Of a stretch of DNA of 64,000 nucleotides, positions 1-12,710 are shown in pieces. The position numbers were made by a program, and so were the translations under genes. Positions within the stretch are counted from its first letter, which is position 1. Every line of letters starts with the position of its first letter. The DNA is from Nautilus pompilius (taxonomy: Eukaryota > Mollusca > Cephalopoda > Nautilida > Nautilidae): contig JACATO010002730.1 of NCBI GenBank assembly GCA_018389105.1, positions 2,586,501 to 2,650,500 of the forward strand, in the 5' to 3' direction. Below the pieces are notes generated by a model. The model was given only the letters and a program-made list of their open reading frames with translations, was not told the DNA's origin and ran no database searches.

Positions 1-76
1 GTGTCGCTTCCGTGCATAAGAGCCCTCTTGCAGGGGGCTTGCAAATAAAGGGTCTATCTGTGCTATAACCATTAAT

Positions 77-96
77 AATATATATATATATATATA
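77..96. repeat. (TA)n microsatellite
   Basis: About ten TA units in an AT-rich context. Simple repeat with no coding content. Confidence 0.9.
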
Positions 97-479
97 CAAC
101 AACCAAAGAAGTAATACTGTTTGTTAGCATAAAAACACTCAATTCATCGCGTCTGTTTGAGTAGAACATTCGCATCGTGATAAAAATGTAAACGGATGTG
201 TTTAAATTCCAGAAGATTTGTATCAAATAGAGAATTAATAATTACACCTGCCACGTTTTCTTGTGTCTCATATGTTTTTATTCACAAAAATACTTTGATG
301 AAGTAGTGCATTTCCTGTTTTTATCCAAAACTCATTTCTTTATCAACAGATAGCTTGAAGACAATTCATATAGATATTTTAGGTCCGTCATTGTTGTTTT
401 CTCCTTTTTAAAGAAATTCCTGCTTGCTTTCTCCGGAATAACGTAAGCGGATAAAGTGCATTTTAAATATTAACTTCTT
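97..479. other. AT-rich non-coding stretch
   Basis: No gene, RNA or element recognised. Stops are frequent in all six frames. Confidence 0.6.
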
Positions 480-760
480 GCTGATCTATGACGACGAGGA
501 ACAGTTCGCCGACTGACCAATCAGTAGTGGGAACAGCCTGGTCGTTTCCCGTTCGTCACGGCCGTGGCGCTTAATTAGTAAACAGTCACGTTGAGAAGAT
601 GTGAACGGAAGCCAAGAAGGAAATCGACGGTCTCAACAAAAGGGGAGAATTGTTTGCTGGTGGCATTGAGTGCCAAAAAGAAAACATCTGCCACGAAATC
701 CTGGCGCTTATTTAATGTATCATAATGACGCGATGTTCTCACTTTACTAACGTGCATAAA
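480..760. other. GC-richer island with CCAAT motif, possible regulatory or exonic DNA
   Basis: This patch is visibly richer in G+C than its surroundings. It carries a CCAAT box in the context GACCAATCA near 515-523 and several CpGs around 555-570. A 60-residue open frame lies on the minus strand (575-757) and starts MHVSKVRTSRHYDTL. I recognise no domain in it, and an open frame of this length is expected by chance here. The patch could be a conserved non-coding element, a promoter or an exon, and the sequence alone does not decide. Confidence 0.25.
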
Positions 761-3018
761 GGTAGAATTTTCTGCATGTTTAGGATTTTAAAATTATCAT
801 TATTATTATTACCATCATCATCTGTGCAGCTATATTTAGTAGCAACTGTTGACCTTGTTCAATATTTATGTGTATAAATATTTACACTCTTTATTGCACA
901 TTCCTTCAGTGATTGCCATGTTTTCTGCTTTAATTTAGTACTGACTATTTTCAAAGACGTGACTTTCAACTTAAAAGTGTATTTTTAGCCCTTTCTTTTT
1001 TGTTTACAAATGTCTTTTAATCGGTAGGGCTACAAAAACACGTGCCCCTTCTTGAGGGGTTATATTTCAGGATTAACCAAGCCTGCAAACTGGAAAATAG
1101 CGCCTTACCATCCATGATCGGCTCGATTAGTTGATAATTACACTGAAATTACATAGTATTTCTTGTAATTGTCTTTATTGATTTTCTGCTTATTTATTAT
1201 GTTACAAGGCTCTCCATAGGTCAGGTTGATTGCACGACCATGACTGATTAGCTGCTGAAGATTTTCTCACTTGATAAGGTCGACTTGATCAGTCGTGTTC
1301 ATTTATTTTGAAACCTGTCTTAAACTTCGTCTGTTTCGCCGTGATCATGGTGAATTCGAGAAACTGTGCAGTTAAGAAAGGGAGGAAATCTAAATTTAGA
1401 GGCCGTTGCTAATGTATGGATGTCTTCCTCTATGTCACTGGCTGTAACTTGAAGTTTAACCAAACTAAATGTAAATTAAATAAATTAAAAAAATAATAAT
1501 AATAATAATTAACAGACCATACTAGTTTCTTTATTTTTAAAAGTTCAGAGACTAATGCATATAATTTCTTCTTTTGAGATTATTTTCATATTTATTTCAG
1601 TTTTATAACGTATTGGAGTATATTTTTAACACACATGGGAAGATTTCAGCATATTTTTCTGCTTGTCAGCCTGAAAATATCCCCGATGTGAAAAGTTTAC
1701 TGCTTTTTAAAGAAGAGGCAGAATATTTTCCTCACGGTAAAGTTCTACCTCGAGAAAGGGAACCGAGTATTGGCATTATTTCAAGGATCAAGAACTCACG
1801 ATTGTAGAATATAAAGACCATCCAAACAACCACTTAATTATCACTCATAGAAAACTCAAAAAAGAAGTTTCAGCGAACATCTTGCTGCCAAACCCTTATA
1901 ATTCTTCTCAGATTTAACGTCTGGCGACAAACGTGAAATGCACATTTGGTCTCTACTAACTTTAATCTTTTCAATACAAGGAGTTACACATATTTATCTG
2001 CCACAAGGTAAAATCTTATATTTTATCGAAGACAAGTACACTTTAATTATACAGCGTATTCACAGGCATTGTGTTTGTCCGTTTTACGTCAACTTAAATT
2101 AAACTCAACTAAGTTAATTATATTTTCAAAACAATAAGTAAGAAATCTAGCTATGTGGCGCTTTAAAATAACTTAAAAATATACCTATTAATTTATCTAT
2201 TTAAAATTGTATACTTTATGTAAATTTATAGAATAGCATCCCTTTAATAAAGCAAAAATAAAGCAGTATGAAACCAAGGCGGATTGTACACAAAATCGAA
2301 ATATGAAATTTATTAAATGTTTGTATTTCTTTTAAGCAAATTATTGAAGTTCATGATTGCTACTATAATCAACATCGGTTAACATGTTTTCTAGAACACA
2401 GGACACTTTTTAAAAATCTTTATTCTTCATTTTATTACTAAAATAAAACATCTGACTTTTTGGCACTTACGAATTGAAATGAAAAAGAAAGAAAACATGT
2501 GTAGAGAAATTGTGAAAAAATGTATTTAAATATTTTTTTCTGGCTCTCATATAAAATTAATGACAACTCTTTCATTTCCGATTTTAAAATTCCAAATAAA
2601 GAAAAAAATATTTAAAATCCGTTTACATAAAAGTGATGCTGCACTGTTTTGATCAAGATATTCCAGAAGCTAATATGAACAAAGATTTTCTCGGTTGATA
2701 AGAAAATAAGGGAAGAGCCAATGGTGCTCTAGAGAAAAAAACAATCGCTATATCAGTAGAACGTAGGCAGCCACCAACCATCCATCTATCCACCCACGCC
2801 ATATTTATGCACATTTAGTAGTGGCTTAATAAGAATCTCTAAAACTTCGGAAGAAAATCTCTTCAATTTTTCAATGCATAAAATTTTTTGTCATCCCATC
2901 TTCATTTGTCAGTGAAAAAAACTACAAAAAATATTTGAATAGTTGGATAAAGTCATAATAATAGAATTGTCAATATGTTTACGGAAATCATTATAAGATT
3001 GTTTGACGAACTTCATCT
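761..3018. other. AT-rich non-coding stretch with short imperfect repeats
   Basis: Holds an imperfect ATT/ATC run near 793-822, a short (AAT)n run near 1490-1509, and a long-loop inverted repeat (CACGA..CTGAT near 1233-1247 against ATCAGTCGTG at 1288-1297). A 77-codon open frame at 1574-1807 follows a good pyrimidine-rich acceptor-like site but resembles no family I know. Nothing else was seen. Confidence 0.5.
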
Positions 3019-3073
<55 letters not shown>

Positions 3074-3093
3074 GGAGACGGAGACGGAGACGG
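3019..3093. repeat. (GA)n microsatellite grading into (GACGGA)n
   Basis: An uninterrupted purine GA tract with one early C is followed by about four GACGGA hexamers at 3071-3093. The hexamer looks like a derivative of the GA array, with C substitutions amplified as a new unit. Confidence 0.95.
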
Positions 3094-5817
3094 TTGAATT
3101 GCTTATTGATTTTACAGGGATGATCGCAATAACATGCTAGCCGAAATTCTCCCTCGCCAAGTTCTCAGTATGTACGGACGTTGCTTTGCATGTGCATCTT
3201 TTCTAAGTCTCCAATCACGCTGCTTGTATTTTTAGTTTGCATACATACCGGGCTAATTTAATTACCCCTGGAAATCTCCGGATAAAGATGGTCTTTTTAC
3301 TACACGCTCAGAATCTTCAGTTTTATATGAAAACCATTTACAAGGCTATTTTAATACGCCAAAACTGTTGACGTCCACAAGCAAAATTTTGTAGAAAATA
3401 AATTATTAAACATTTTCAAATTGAGGAGAATTTTTCTTTTATTTTTTATGCTGTATTGAAATTATTTTTTTTCATTTTATAACATAAAATAAGAAGACGT
3501 AGCCACAGACTCTTAGTCACAAAGAGACGCCTTCATGGAACCACCGGGGAAGAAAAGATACCAAGAAAAAGGAAGATAATGAATGCTTTGATTAAATATT
3601 TATAACTCTTTACGCTACATCAATACCACCAATTAACAACTACTGCTGCTAATATATTTAATTGATCTTTGTAGTTTTTCATCAAACGAAACATTCTGAT
3701 TATTTTAGCCATTTTATATTTACGGCCTGCAGATGTTTTAAATTGCTGTTAGCCAAATAAATACTCAATGCTGAATACAGGGCAAAAACACGCATTTCAT
3801 ATGTCAGTAAATACGATGAAAAATCTATCTTTATTGCTATATATCAGGTATGAACGGAACTTTCATCACTAGTCTGTTGAAGATGAAATTTCTCTTGCCA
3901 AAGTTTTTTTGAAAATCTCCATCGCACCTCTCTTAAATTTCTAACACTTAAACTTGGTGAAACTTGCAATTTTATCATTTATTTTCTCTTAGAAATCCTT
4001 AAAAGTTGACAACATTATTTACTGTGTAATTATAAAAGTATAACGACTGTTTGTCTCCTCTACGTCTATTTTAAAATTCGTTTATGTCTCTTATACTTCC
4101 CCGCTTCAGAGGATATCAAATTTTTTGGAAGCTGCTCCCGTGTTTCTCTCTTTCTTGCTATTTGATTGGTCGCCAATGCAAGTATACTACTTTAATCATT
4201 CAGAATGTTTAAATTGGCATTTTTCAAAATTAAAAAATAACATAATTTAAGTGGAAATAAAATTAATCTTTCGAAATACTTCCACATTATTCAATATTAC
4301 TGTCTTGCTACAAATTTAATTAACATTTTTAATATTAACATTTTAGTTTATTATCTAATATTATCTTTCCTGATGCGTAAAATTTCTATTTACCAAAGTA
4401 ATTTTGTTTTCCATTTCAACAAAATTTAAAATAGTGATATTTAACTTATTTATATCTTGATTAGTGCATATATTTAGTCGATTTAACACTTTTTGAACAA
4501 AACTAGTTTATATAATATATCTTGTACGACTTTATACAGTCGCTTTGGCCATTGTATCGTATGACCCTTCAACTCTGTCCACCTAAGAGTCAATGAATCA
4601 TGTAACAGATATGTTTGCTCAAGTGCTGCACCATCTTCTGTCTCTGAATGGCGTAGAAAATTTCAGATTTGCATGAAAATAGTCAATTTGGATAAAAAAG
4701 ACTGCCACAAAGTTCAAATAAAAGTAACGTACAAAACGTTATGACGCGTAGACATGGACATTGACAACCCGCGATACCTAAACTATAAATGGGATGTATT
4801 CAGATGTGCTTCTGAATTTGGTATAAAAGGTGATAGCAGCCGAGTTTGGCAGAGGGACAGAAAGATTAATTAGTTTATTGAAACGTGACAGGGTGCGCCA
4901 CAACAACAATGAAGGGGGCGATAACTGTTATGTCACCTATTCGGCTCGATCTAACTATACTGACTCGACATGTTTCTCTGATTGGCAGGTAAAATGAAAT
5001 TAATGTATCTTCTCTCAAAGGAGTAAATTCAACCTTCTCTTTGCTAATAGTGGTTTACGTTACACAGAGATCGTTCTTGTGGTGATTTTTTAGTTTCCGA
5101 TGTTGTATCACGCGAACAAAAAATTTGAATTAATTATCTATGGTGTTGATATAATTGCTACTGATCAGCGTTATCCTACAGATGTGTTGTTATGCCTTTT
5201 ACCTATTGCACAACACTAATGATGAGGAACAATCAAAAGAAAAATATCCAACGTCTTCGATGGCCTGCTCGCTTCTCCGACGTAAACCGTATAAAGTAAC
5301 GTTTGAATGAATTCTCTAGGCGAATTGGACAGCGATTATCTCTAGACTGGACCAATCCTTCACAGAGAGTAAAAAGGATTGCCACGACACAACATCACAC
5401 ATACGTAAATAGCATGAGACCCAAGCACAATGCTGTAGAGAAAACTAGAGGCCAATATACGCAGTAGTAAAGTAAAAATATTAATGCGTAAGTATTGGTT
5501 ATTTCTTTCCGTTATAACGCCATTGAACGGAGAGAGAGAGAGAGCGATGTCCAGAAAGAAATACTATAAATGAATACTGTATGTGCAAATTTACCATCAC
5601 TTTTGAATTGTGCACAATTGTCTTATTTTCAATACATTTAAATAATTTATATCACAATATAATTACATTATTTTTATCAGTGTATTACATACATATTCTT
5701 TGCAGCTCAATTTAATATGTATACAATTTAACATATGTATTTATATCCTTTATATGTTTATTCATTTTATATTGTTTGCTAAAGTTTAGTTGCTATTTTT
5801 CAGAGGAAGATATTTCC

Positions 5818-5819
<2 letters not shown>
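3094..5819. other. AT-rich non-coding stretch
   Basis: No gene recognised. A short (GA)n run lies at 5530-5544. The interval 4540-4960 is somewhat richer in G+C and includes the TATA-like site listed separately. Confidence 0.5.
4822..4829 (+). promoter_or_regulatory. TATAAAAG candidate TATA box
   Basis: The octamer TATAAAAG is a strong TATA-box match and is followed about 25-30 bases on by GC-richer sequence. No downstream reading frame supports a promoter, and such octamers occur by chance in AT-rich DNA. Weak call. Confidence 0.15.
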
Positions 5820-5870
<51 letters not shown>

Positions 5871-5890
5871 TAATAATAATAATAATAATA

Positions 5891-5974
<84 letters not shown>
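5820..5974. repeat. (AAT)n microsatellite, about 155 bp
   Basis: A long trinucleotide array with small interruptions (AATT, ATATA, AGAAT) that break it into blocks. Reading it as protein gives only runs of Ile or Leu on the minus strand, so the 77-codon open frame across it is an artefact. Confidence 0.97.
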
Positions 5975-8900
5975 TAGATAAAAACCGGAATTTGAAGGAT
6001 GCTTTCTATTTTCTTATTCCCTGTACGTGTCATTGTGAAAGGTCTGTGAAAACACTGGTCTACTCACGTAAGATAATGAACAGCTGATCAAGGCGAAGCG
6101 GAATGAGCCAACACTACAGATAGATTTGAACGGACAGCAGACAAGTATTCGACAACCGCGTCTTTAAACAAGAACTATTTGTTGACAGTTCGCTCGATTG
6201 ATGGCTACCATCTGCAAATTTCTGATTTTTTGATGAAGCAACTTAAAATCTCTTATTAACAATCAATGAGCAACCTGTACAATGATATTTTAATTTGTAT
6301 CATTGTGCACTCAATCTGAAATACTTTAGCTGCAGTAAACGTGGCATCATTCGGAAAATCTGGGAAGGTAAAACCTATCCAAATAACGAAATGTAAAAAA
6401 AGGAAGTCTTATTGGGCTTATTTTTTTATGCTTTTATGTTTAATTCAACTGGTCGTTTTGTCTTGGTTGATTATATTTCCAGTTTCATCTTTTCGTTTTA
6501 TATATGTTTCTATAATAAACTGTTGCAAAAAAATTTAGTGTGGAAACATTATTTATATGTTTAACGACATGTAGGAACATAAGACTGTAGTTCCGTAGTA
6601 AATACATGTTTGTTGTCTGAGATGCTTACTATCATATGCAGTAAATATCATGTGAAAATAATGATTTTGTTCATTTATTTATTTTTCAGCTAAAAAAGAT
6701 TTTTTTGTGAACCCTCCAGAGAGATTAGCATTTAATGAAAAAATTCATAATAAGTGGCATAAAGAACCAAAGGACCATCTTGTAGTAGTTAAAATTTACT
6801 ATTTTTCATAATTAATGCAGCAGAAATTCAGAAATAAATCAAATTTTTGCAGTCGTTAAATTTGATTTAGAGGTCATGTTCTCGCTGTGGTCCATTTGAA
6901 AATTAAAACGTTTAAATTCTTTTTTCAAAATATTACGTTATATGTCGAGGCACTTTGTTGTTGCATTCATCTGTTTCTAATGGTGACCGACAGGCTTCAT
7001 TGTCAAGCATTGTAAATAGATACAAAAATAAAACAAGCATTTAAAGGCAGCTAATAAGAGAAAATGTATTTCTAATTAATTAGAAATCTTTCCTGAAAAA
7101 ATGTTTGATTAAAATATCTTTATAAAAAGGCTTATTTAAAATCTATAGTGACACAAGGAAAAATGCAAATAGATTTTTTGTTTCTTCAAATCTGCTTAAA
7201 ATTTTACTTTTGAAACAGCTTTTGAAATGAAATCATTCATAAAAAGTTGTTTGAATGTTTTAAATATGTTTTGGATTCAAGTGAGTGCATATCTGACGTT
7301 TACTGACAATATGATTTGTAATAAATCTTGGTAGTAACAGTGCACATAAAAATTTAGGTTTGAATATATTAAAACAATACAGAGCTTCAAAGATCATTGG
7401 TAATGTAAATTGAGGATATATTGTAATAATATGCATTTAATTGCAATCTTTATCAAATGTTTATGCATAAGAGCATAAAAAGTCCTCTAACGATGTTATG
7501 TTTATAATGCTCCATAGAATTAAAAGTCTGGTACAACTCTCTACAACTGCGAAGAGTGCTCCTTAGTACGTAATTTAGCTTCTGAACATTGTGAAAATAC
7601 TAATAAGTTTCACTTGTAGTTCGTTATTTTAATGATACTTTATTTAAAATATCTCATTAATCTTTATTTCAATTTTCATTCTTTAGCTTTCTAAAAAATC
7701 TAAAGTTTTCAACTGATTGAATCATTTGTCGAACTTGAACAGCACAGCTAGTGGCTTACTGCTTTTAGTTAATTTCTGATGAAATAAAATGCGACAGATA
7801 TTCTGCAATAAATCCGGTTACACGCGGGAAAATACTGTAGAGAATTCATGAAGTGAAATGTAATAACTCACTTTCAAAGCTACATGAAAACGTTTTAAAA
7901 TACCGTTTTTAATGGCAGGAAATCAATTGCAAGGCTAGGTTCGTGTGAGATTGTCTTGTACATTTGCCAGAGATAACGTTTCTGCAAGATTATTAATGAC
8001 TCCGTAGCTCCATTATGCACAAATTAACATAAGGTAATAGTGAAGTAATAAAAAAAAATTCAGCCATAACAATTAAAGCAATATAGTTTTTGTTTTCAAA
8101 GGTGGAGTGTTCTTAACTAGTTCGTCTTAATTATTTATCTTTCAAGTACAGAAAACATCTTCATATCTTATATACACATTCATCAGATATATTTTGTTTC
8201 TCTTTTCGATATATTTAATATTCTCAAATACATTTGTAATAGCTGCTAAGGAAAATACAAAAAAAATAATACTTAGCAATATAAACAAGCAAACAAAATT
8301 TTAAAAATTGGTATTTCTTTGGTAAGTGGCGTTGTTCTAAAATGATCGAACTGAAAAGCAATGACCATTGCATTTCGTTTACATCTTTTGTGAGGTATAG
8401 TTTTATAATAATCATTTGAAGTTCCGAAACGCAGTGATATCTTTTGTTAGATAATACTAAGCATATTCCATAATAAAACTTATTTCTCATTGCCTAACAG
8501 AATGGGCCGCCAGATAAATTGCACATATGTTGATGAATAGTCTATAGATATTATTATTCTACGCACGTCTTATTTTAATAGATACACACGATAAACTACA
8601 GACGACAAGAGCTGGTTACCTAGCAATTTACAACCCGTCAGCCAATTTGCAAAGCTACGAAAACATTAGCTTTAAAGCTGGTATTGAGAATATATTTGGT
8701 AATCAAACCCTAGTGCTGGGCATCATGCGTATTTATGCAATGCCTAGAATTATGATTCAAAGCATTTTTAATCAATGAAAAGAAAATTCTGATGCCAGCA
8801 CGATAATCTTGAGTTTTTAAGCTACCCACAAAGTTATAAATAAAAATTATTTTTACTTTTTGGTTTTGCTTGATTTTTTCTCTTTTTTAAAAAGTGTTCC

Positions 8901-10744
8901 TAATAGGCTATCATAAAATATTGAATGCAGTAGTTCTTATTCTAAAATGTAAAACAAAAAAAAAAATTAATATTGTGTAATTGATCATGACTCAGTCCAT
9001 TAAGAAGCACTCTGTAAGTCAAAGTAATATTAAAATATTAGTGTTTATTTAACTAAATATAAACTATTTTTTAAATTAATAATTAATGAAACATACAAAT
9101 AAAATTTAACTGTGTTCATTTTAAATTTATTTCTCCGTGTTCAGTCATTTCGTAAAAGTACTTTAGTGCCTGTGGCCAGGATAAGATGCTTAATTGGTCA
9201 CACGTAACAAATAACGTCGCTGGTGGCGTCAGTCTAGCGCAACAACAAATGGCCGATATAACTGTTGTTCTTTTGAATAAACATTGGCAATAGTTTCGCA
9301 ATATTTTAGAAAGATACGTAGCACGCGAACAGTAGGAAATATTCTATAATTGATAAGAATCTTTCCGATTAGACTAAAATATTTGGAATTGCTATGTGGC
9401 AGTACAAACGAAGAATCTATGCGGAGAATGAGGTCTACTAGTGCACAATACACCAACAAATATCTTGTCAACAGAAAAAGCAAAATATTCGAACATAAAT
9501 GATCATGTCATGATAAAAGTTTAAAGTTGAAATATGGACAAAATGTGGTCAGCAAAAACAAATGCAATTTTAATTTAAAGAGACACTAAATGATGTTAAA
9601 TAATCTCTGACAAACAGCTACGACGCAAACCTCTCGGGGACGCAAAATATTAATCTTTACTTATAAAATATCTTTTTCGCTTCTCATTGCAACTCTTTTC
9701 TGAAATTTGATTTATACCTTTTTTATTTTTTAGTTTGATTTTCACAAATTTATGAAAAAGCATTAACACTGTATATTACAATTTTTTTCCAAATGATTAC
9801 ACCTGCTAAAGTATACATGTAAAACTTTACATATTGATAATAAATATAACTGCAAATTTTATTTTGCCAAATTTTATGTGGTGTTTAATATAATTTTTAT
9901 ATCTTTGCGCGAATATCTAGAAATCTTCACAAAGGTTATGTTTATTATGACAAAGCAGTTTGTTATCTGCATAAACAAAACAGACTAGCACTTGGCAGAG
10001 CCATCGAAAAAAAATTTTGTAAAGATTGGAATGAAATCGATTACATTTATTGTCTCGGTCTGGTTCAGATTTTGCAAATAAAATTGGAACGAAATTTGAA
10101 GTATGTTACTTGTTATAAATATTATCACGAGTGGACAAAACCTAGCTTACCAGGAGGTATCGTAGACTCACAAGTTTTAATCTAAAACAGGTAAAGATCA
10201 CGCAATATGGTTCTTCCGTGGCTCTCTCCCCTCTTAAAACCTGCATGATTAAATGTTCCATAAATTAGGAATTTTAAAGTGCATACTAGTTAATAAGTAT
10301 AAAAATGTAGGTAACATGTAAACAACATTTGTTTTGAATTAAAATTACCAATGGTAGTAGGAAGTTGCATACCACGAATTCAGAGAGTTTGAGAAATAGG
10401 TGAATTGCAAAATGGCTCTAGGTTCAAAGTTTCCTAGTCAAACGAATGGCAGTGGACCGTTATAGGTACGTTTAATTTGAACTTATGATCAGAGAACTGA
10501 GAAATAGGTAATCACGGTTACCCACATTCAACGACATTTGGCCACTTTCTTTTATTCAGAATGAATCTGGTGTTTAATCAAACCATCATTAACCGCTTAA
10601 GTTATGCAGAATTAAATAACAGAAGATATTATGTTGGTGTCTTTTAAGTAATCGTCAGCACAATGCTCGATTTTCTTAGGGAAACGTTGCAGTGTAAATG
10701 TAATAATTTTGTTGAAGTTCAATTTTGATTTTTTAAATTTAATT
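5975..10744. other. AT-rich non-coding stretch
   Basis: No gene recognised. Open frames of 60-90 codons at 6341-6538 (+), 8224-8490 (-) and 9116-9483 (-) are of chance length and match nothing I know. A 12-bp direct repeat, TGAGAAATAGGT, occurs at 10390-10401 and 10498-10509. Confidence 0.5.
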
Positions 10745-10746
10745 TA

Positions 10747-10776
10747 CAGCTGTGTGCAAAAGTCTTGCATAAAAAT
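10747..10776 (+). repeat. Left terminal inverted repeat of the Tc1-type element
   Basis: Begins CAGCTGTGTGCAAAAG and ends TTGCATAAAAAT. It pairs with 12356-12385 with two mismatches in 30 bases. Confidence 0.95.
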
Positions 10777-10951
10777 AATTATTCCTGTAAATTAGCTCGC
10801 ATTTTGTCGAAAGCAGTTGTTATCAAATCTTTTTCATTAAAGTATTTCTATATTACTGTTGTGCATCTATTCCAATAATATCAAGCATTTTTTTTCATTG
10901 TAAGAAGAGTTATAATTTTTAGAAAATCATTTGCATCAAATCAACGTGAGA

Positions 10952-10967
10952 AAAAGTGTTGCATAAA
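10952..10967 (+). repeat. Left inner direct repeat of the Tc1-type element
   Basis: AAAAGTGTTGCATAAA repeats the core of the outer end in the same orientation, 205 bases inward. It is the likely second transposase-binding site of an IR/DR element. Confidence 0.85.
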
Positions 10968-11030
10968 ATCTAGACAGCTATCTAATCAATTCAGATTCAA
11001 TTCCAATTACGCAGAAAGTGATCAAATCTA

Positions 11031-12052
11031 TCAATAATGAGTAGAATATCCGAAATTATTGATAACTTGTTCACAATGAAGAGGCATGCTAGCTACCAAA
11101 CGCTGACAATTGTCACTAATGAACTCCGACCAGGCGTCCTCGATTTTCCATTTCAAATCAATTTTTATTTGTCGGTTTATTGGCACTAACGCTGAGTTTA
11201 ATCGAGTGCCAAATGTTTTCAATGGGTTTGAGATCCAGGCTTTGAGTTGGGCCAGCCGTGGAGGGAGATTCGCAACTCAGCCATCAAAGCCTTGACAATC
11301 CTAGCTGTGTGGATGGGGACGTTGTCCAGCTGATAGATGGCCGTCAGGGGAATGTGGTCACACATACACGGTTCGACAATGTCCGAGACGATCTTAGCAT
11401 AGTCATGAGCATTCATTAGAATCTCCATATGATGCAACGGACCGACACTGGAAGACTGAAAACAGCCCCAAACCATGGCCGAATCTCCCCTTGCCTGCAG
11501 AGTCGGTCGAGTGCAACTAGGATGGTATTTCTCTGACACCGATCGCCGAACGTACACCCGACCCTCGAGTGGACCCTCACGAATTTGCTTTCGTCGTCAA
11601 AAAAACACTCGGGACCACTGGGCCACGGTCCAATGGAGATGGTCGCGAGCCCACTGCAGTCGCTTTCGACGATTGTCCAGACTGATGAACGGCTTCTGTG
11701 CCGATCGCCAGAACAGTCCCATGTGGATCAAACGCCGGCTGATGGTGCACGAGGCCAACTGGATCCCATGGTGCCTTGACAAGGCGGTTTGGATGTCGGT
11801 GGAAGTGTGGAATCGGTCAAAGTTCGACATGCGGGCGATCAGATGATCCTGTCGAGCCTTCGTTTTCCGCGGTATGCCGGCTCTGCGTTTCGAAATTAGG
11901 CTCCCATCGGCTTTCCAACATTTCTGAGTGCGAGATATCGTCGACTGATTGCAACCGATACGATCCGCAATGACCCACTCAGTTTCACCATCTTCATTCA
12001 GGCGAACGATTGTGGCCCACTATTCGAGAATCAAATATCGGGCTCTCGGCAT
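11031..12052 (-). pseudogene. Tc1-type DD34E transposase, broken
   Basis: This would encode the element's transposase, a nuclear cut-and-paste recombinase. The frame starts at ATG 12052 (MPRARYLILE), 12-16 codons after which come the N-terminal helix-turn-helix residues (WVIADRIGCNQSTISR). A second DNA-binding part follows, then the catalytic core. The first Asp lies in DDESKF near 11593-11598, the second in YQLDNVPIHTA (Asp at 11324-11326) and the Glu in PIENIW (11218-11220). Asp to Glu spans 34 codons plus one extra base, so the family is DD34E with a one-base insertion. Other damage: TAG at codon 11, a frameshift in a run of seven T near 11597-11605 with compensation shortly after, and another shift near 11150 before the C-terminus (AWSEFISDNCQRLVASMPLH). 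About 340 residues if intact, normal for Tc1. Confidence 0.93.
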
Positions 12053-12165
12053 CACTATGTTGAACAAAAAAATGAATCAGAATAGTGGAAAATTACAGTT
12101 TTTCATATTTATATTTTACTATCATAAACTATTATAGCACAAAATATATATTCTATTTTTTGTAG

Positions 12166-12181
12166 TTTATGCAATACTTTT
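12166..12181 (-). repeat. Right inner direct repeat of the Tc1-type element
   Basis: The inverse of AAAAGTATTGCATAAA, one mismatch from the left inner repeat. It ends 204 bases from the right end, mirroring the left side. Confidence 0.85.
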
Positions 12182-12355
12182 GTACACGCCGATTTCATGC
12201 AAATTATTTTATTAATATTTAAATTTTGACTGTGCAATTATAAAATGGATGTTAGTGTTATAAATCGTTCAAAGACACCGATACCTTTCAATTAAACAGA
12301 AAACATACAATAGTCACTAATTTCTACAAAATAAGAACCCATTTTCTGTCTAGTC

Positions 12356-12385
12356 ATTTTTATGCAAGACTTTTGCCCACCGCTG
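12356..12385 (-). repeat. Right terminal inverted repeat of the Tc1-type element
   Basis: Read on the minus strand it begins CAGCGGTGGGCAAAAG and ends TTGCATAAAAAT. It is followed by the target TA. Confidence 0.95.
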
Positions 12386-12428
12386 TATGTGCATTGCGGC
12401 GTTGTAAAAATGCGCTCTCATTCTGTAA

Positions 12429-12710
12429 TTGCAGAATAAGACGATTATCAACAACTGGAACCATGGTCAGTGTTTCCGGGGTTCAGCGCAAATAAATTCA
12501 AGGTCATTGTGGTTGTTGCTTTCTGCAAGGGAAAACATTCATTACAATGAAGAAGCCGGCTATATTCCAAAAAATGTTACACCTACTCAGCACGTTTCGT
12601 GGGCGTGGAAGGCTCTGGATTGCTTTTCCATTGAACCCACACCACTTTGGCGTGACCGAAACCTAGAGCGGAAAGTAATACTAGATAAGTTGAACAAAAG
12701 ACTTATCTAA
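12429..12710 (+). other. Unrecognised 93-codon open frame next to the Tc1-type element
   Basis: The open frame runs to a TAA at 12708 and ends in a basic stretch (LERKVILDKLNKRLI). It is preceded by a pyrimidine-rich run ending in GCAG that could act as a splice acceptor, so a 3'-terminal exon is possible. Base composition is less AT-rich than around it. I recognise no domain. Chance alone could explain a frame of this length, and there is no partner exon that I can identify. Confidence 0.15.

Larger units (their letters stand above)
10747..12385 (-). mobile_element. Tc1-type DNA transposon with IR/DR ends, nearly full length
   Basis: This is a 1,639-bp element bounded by TA on both sides (10745-10746 and 12386-12387), the usual Tc1/mariner target-site duplication. 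The 30-bp ends match at 28 positions when one is inverted. Each end carries a second copy of the core about 200 bp inside (10952-10967 and 12166-12181), in the same orientation as its outer copy. That is the IR/DR layout known from several Tc1-like elements. A broken DD34E transposase lies between on the minus strand. Complete ends and a largely alignable protein suggest this is one of the younger insertions in the window, but it cannot mobilise itself as read. Confidence 0.95.

Noticed and set aside
1233..1297. Inverted repeat CACGA/CTGAT against ATCAGTCGTG
   Set aside because: The loop is about 40 bases and the left arm is interrupted, so it is not distinguishable from chance.
5800..6033. 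Open frame of Ile and Leu runs on the minus strand
   Set aside because: It is the translation of the (AAT)n array. The same applies to the frames over the arrays at 35447-35674, 51186-51563 and 59352-59621.
11110..11973. Plus-strand open frames of 60-120 codons over the Tc1-type element
   Set aside because: They lie opposite the transposase, which is identified by its ordered catalytic and DNA-binding motifs on the minus strand.
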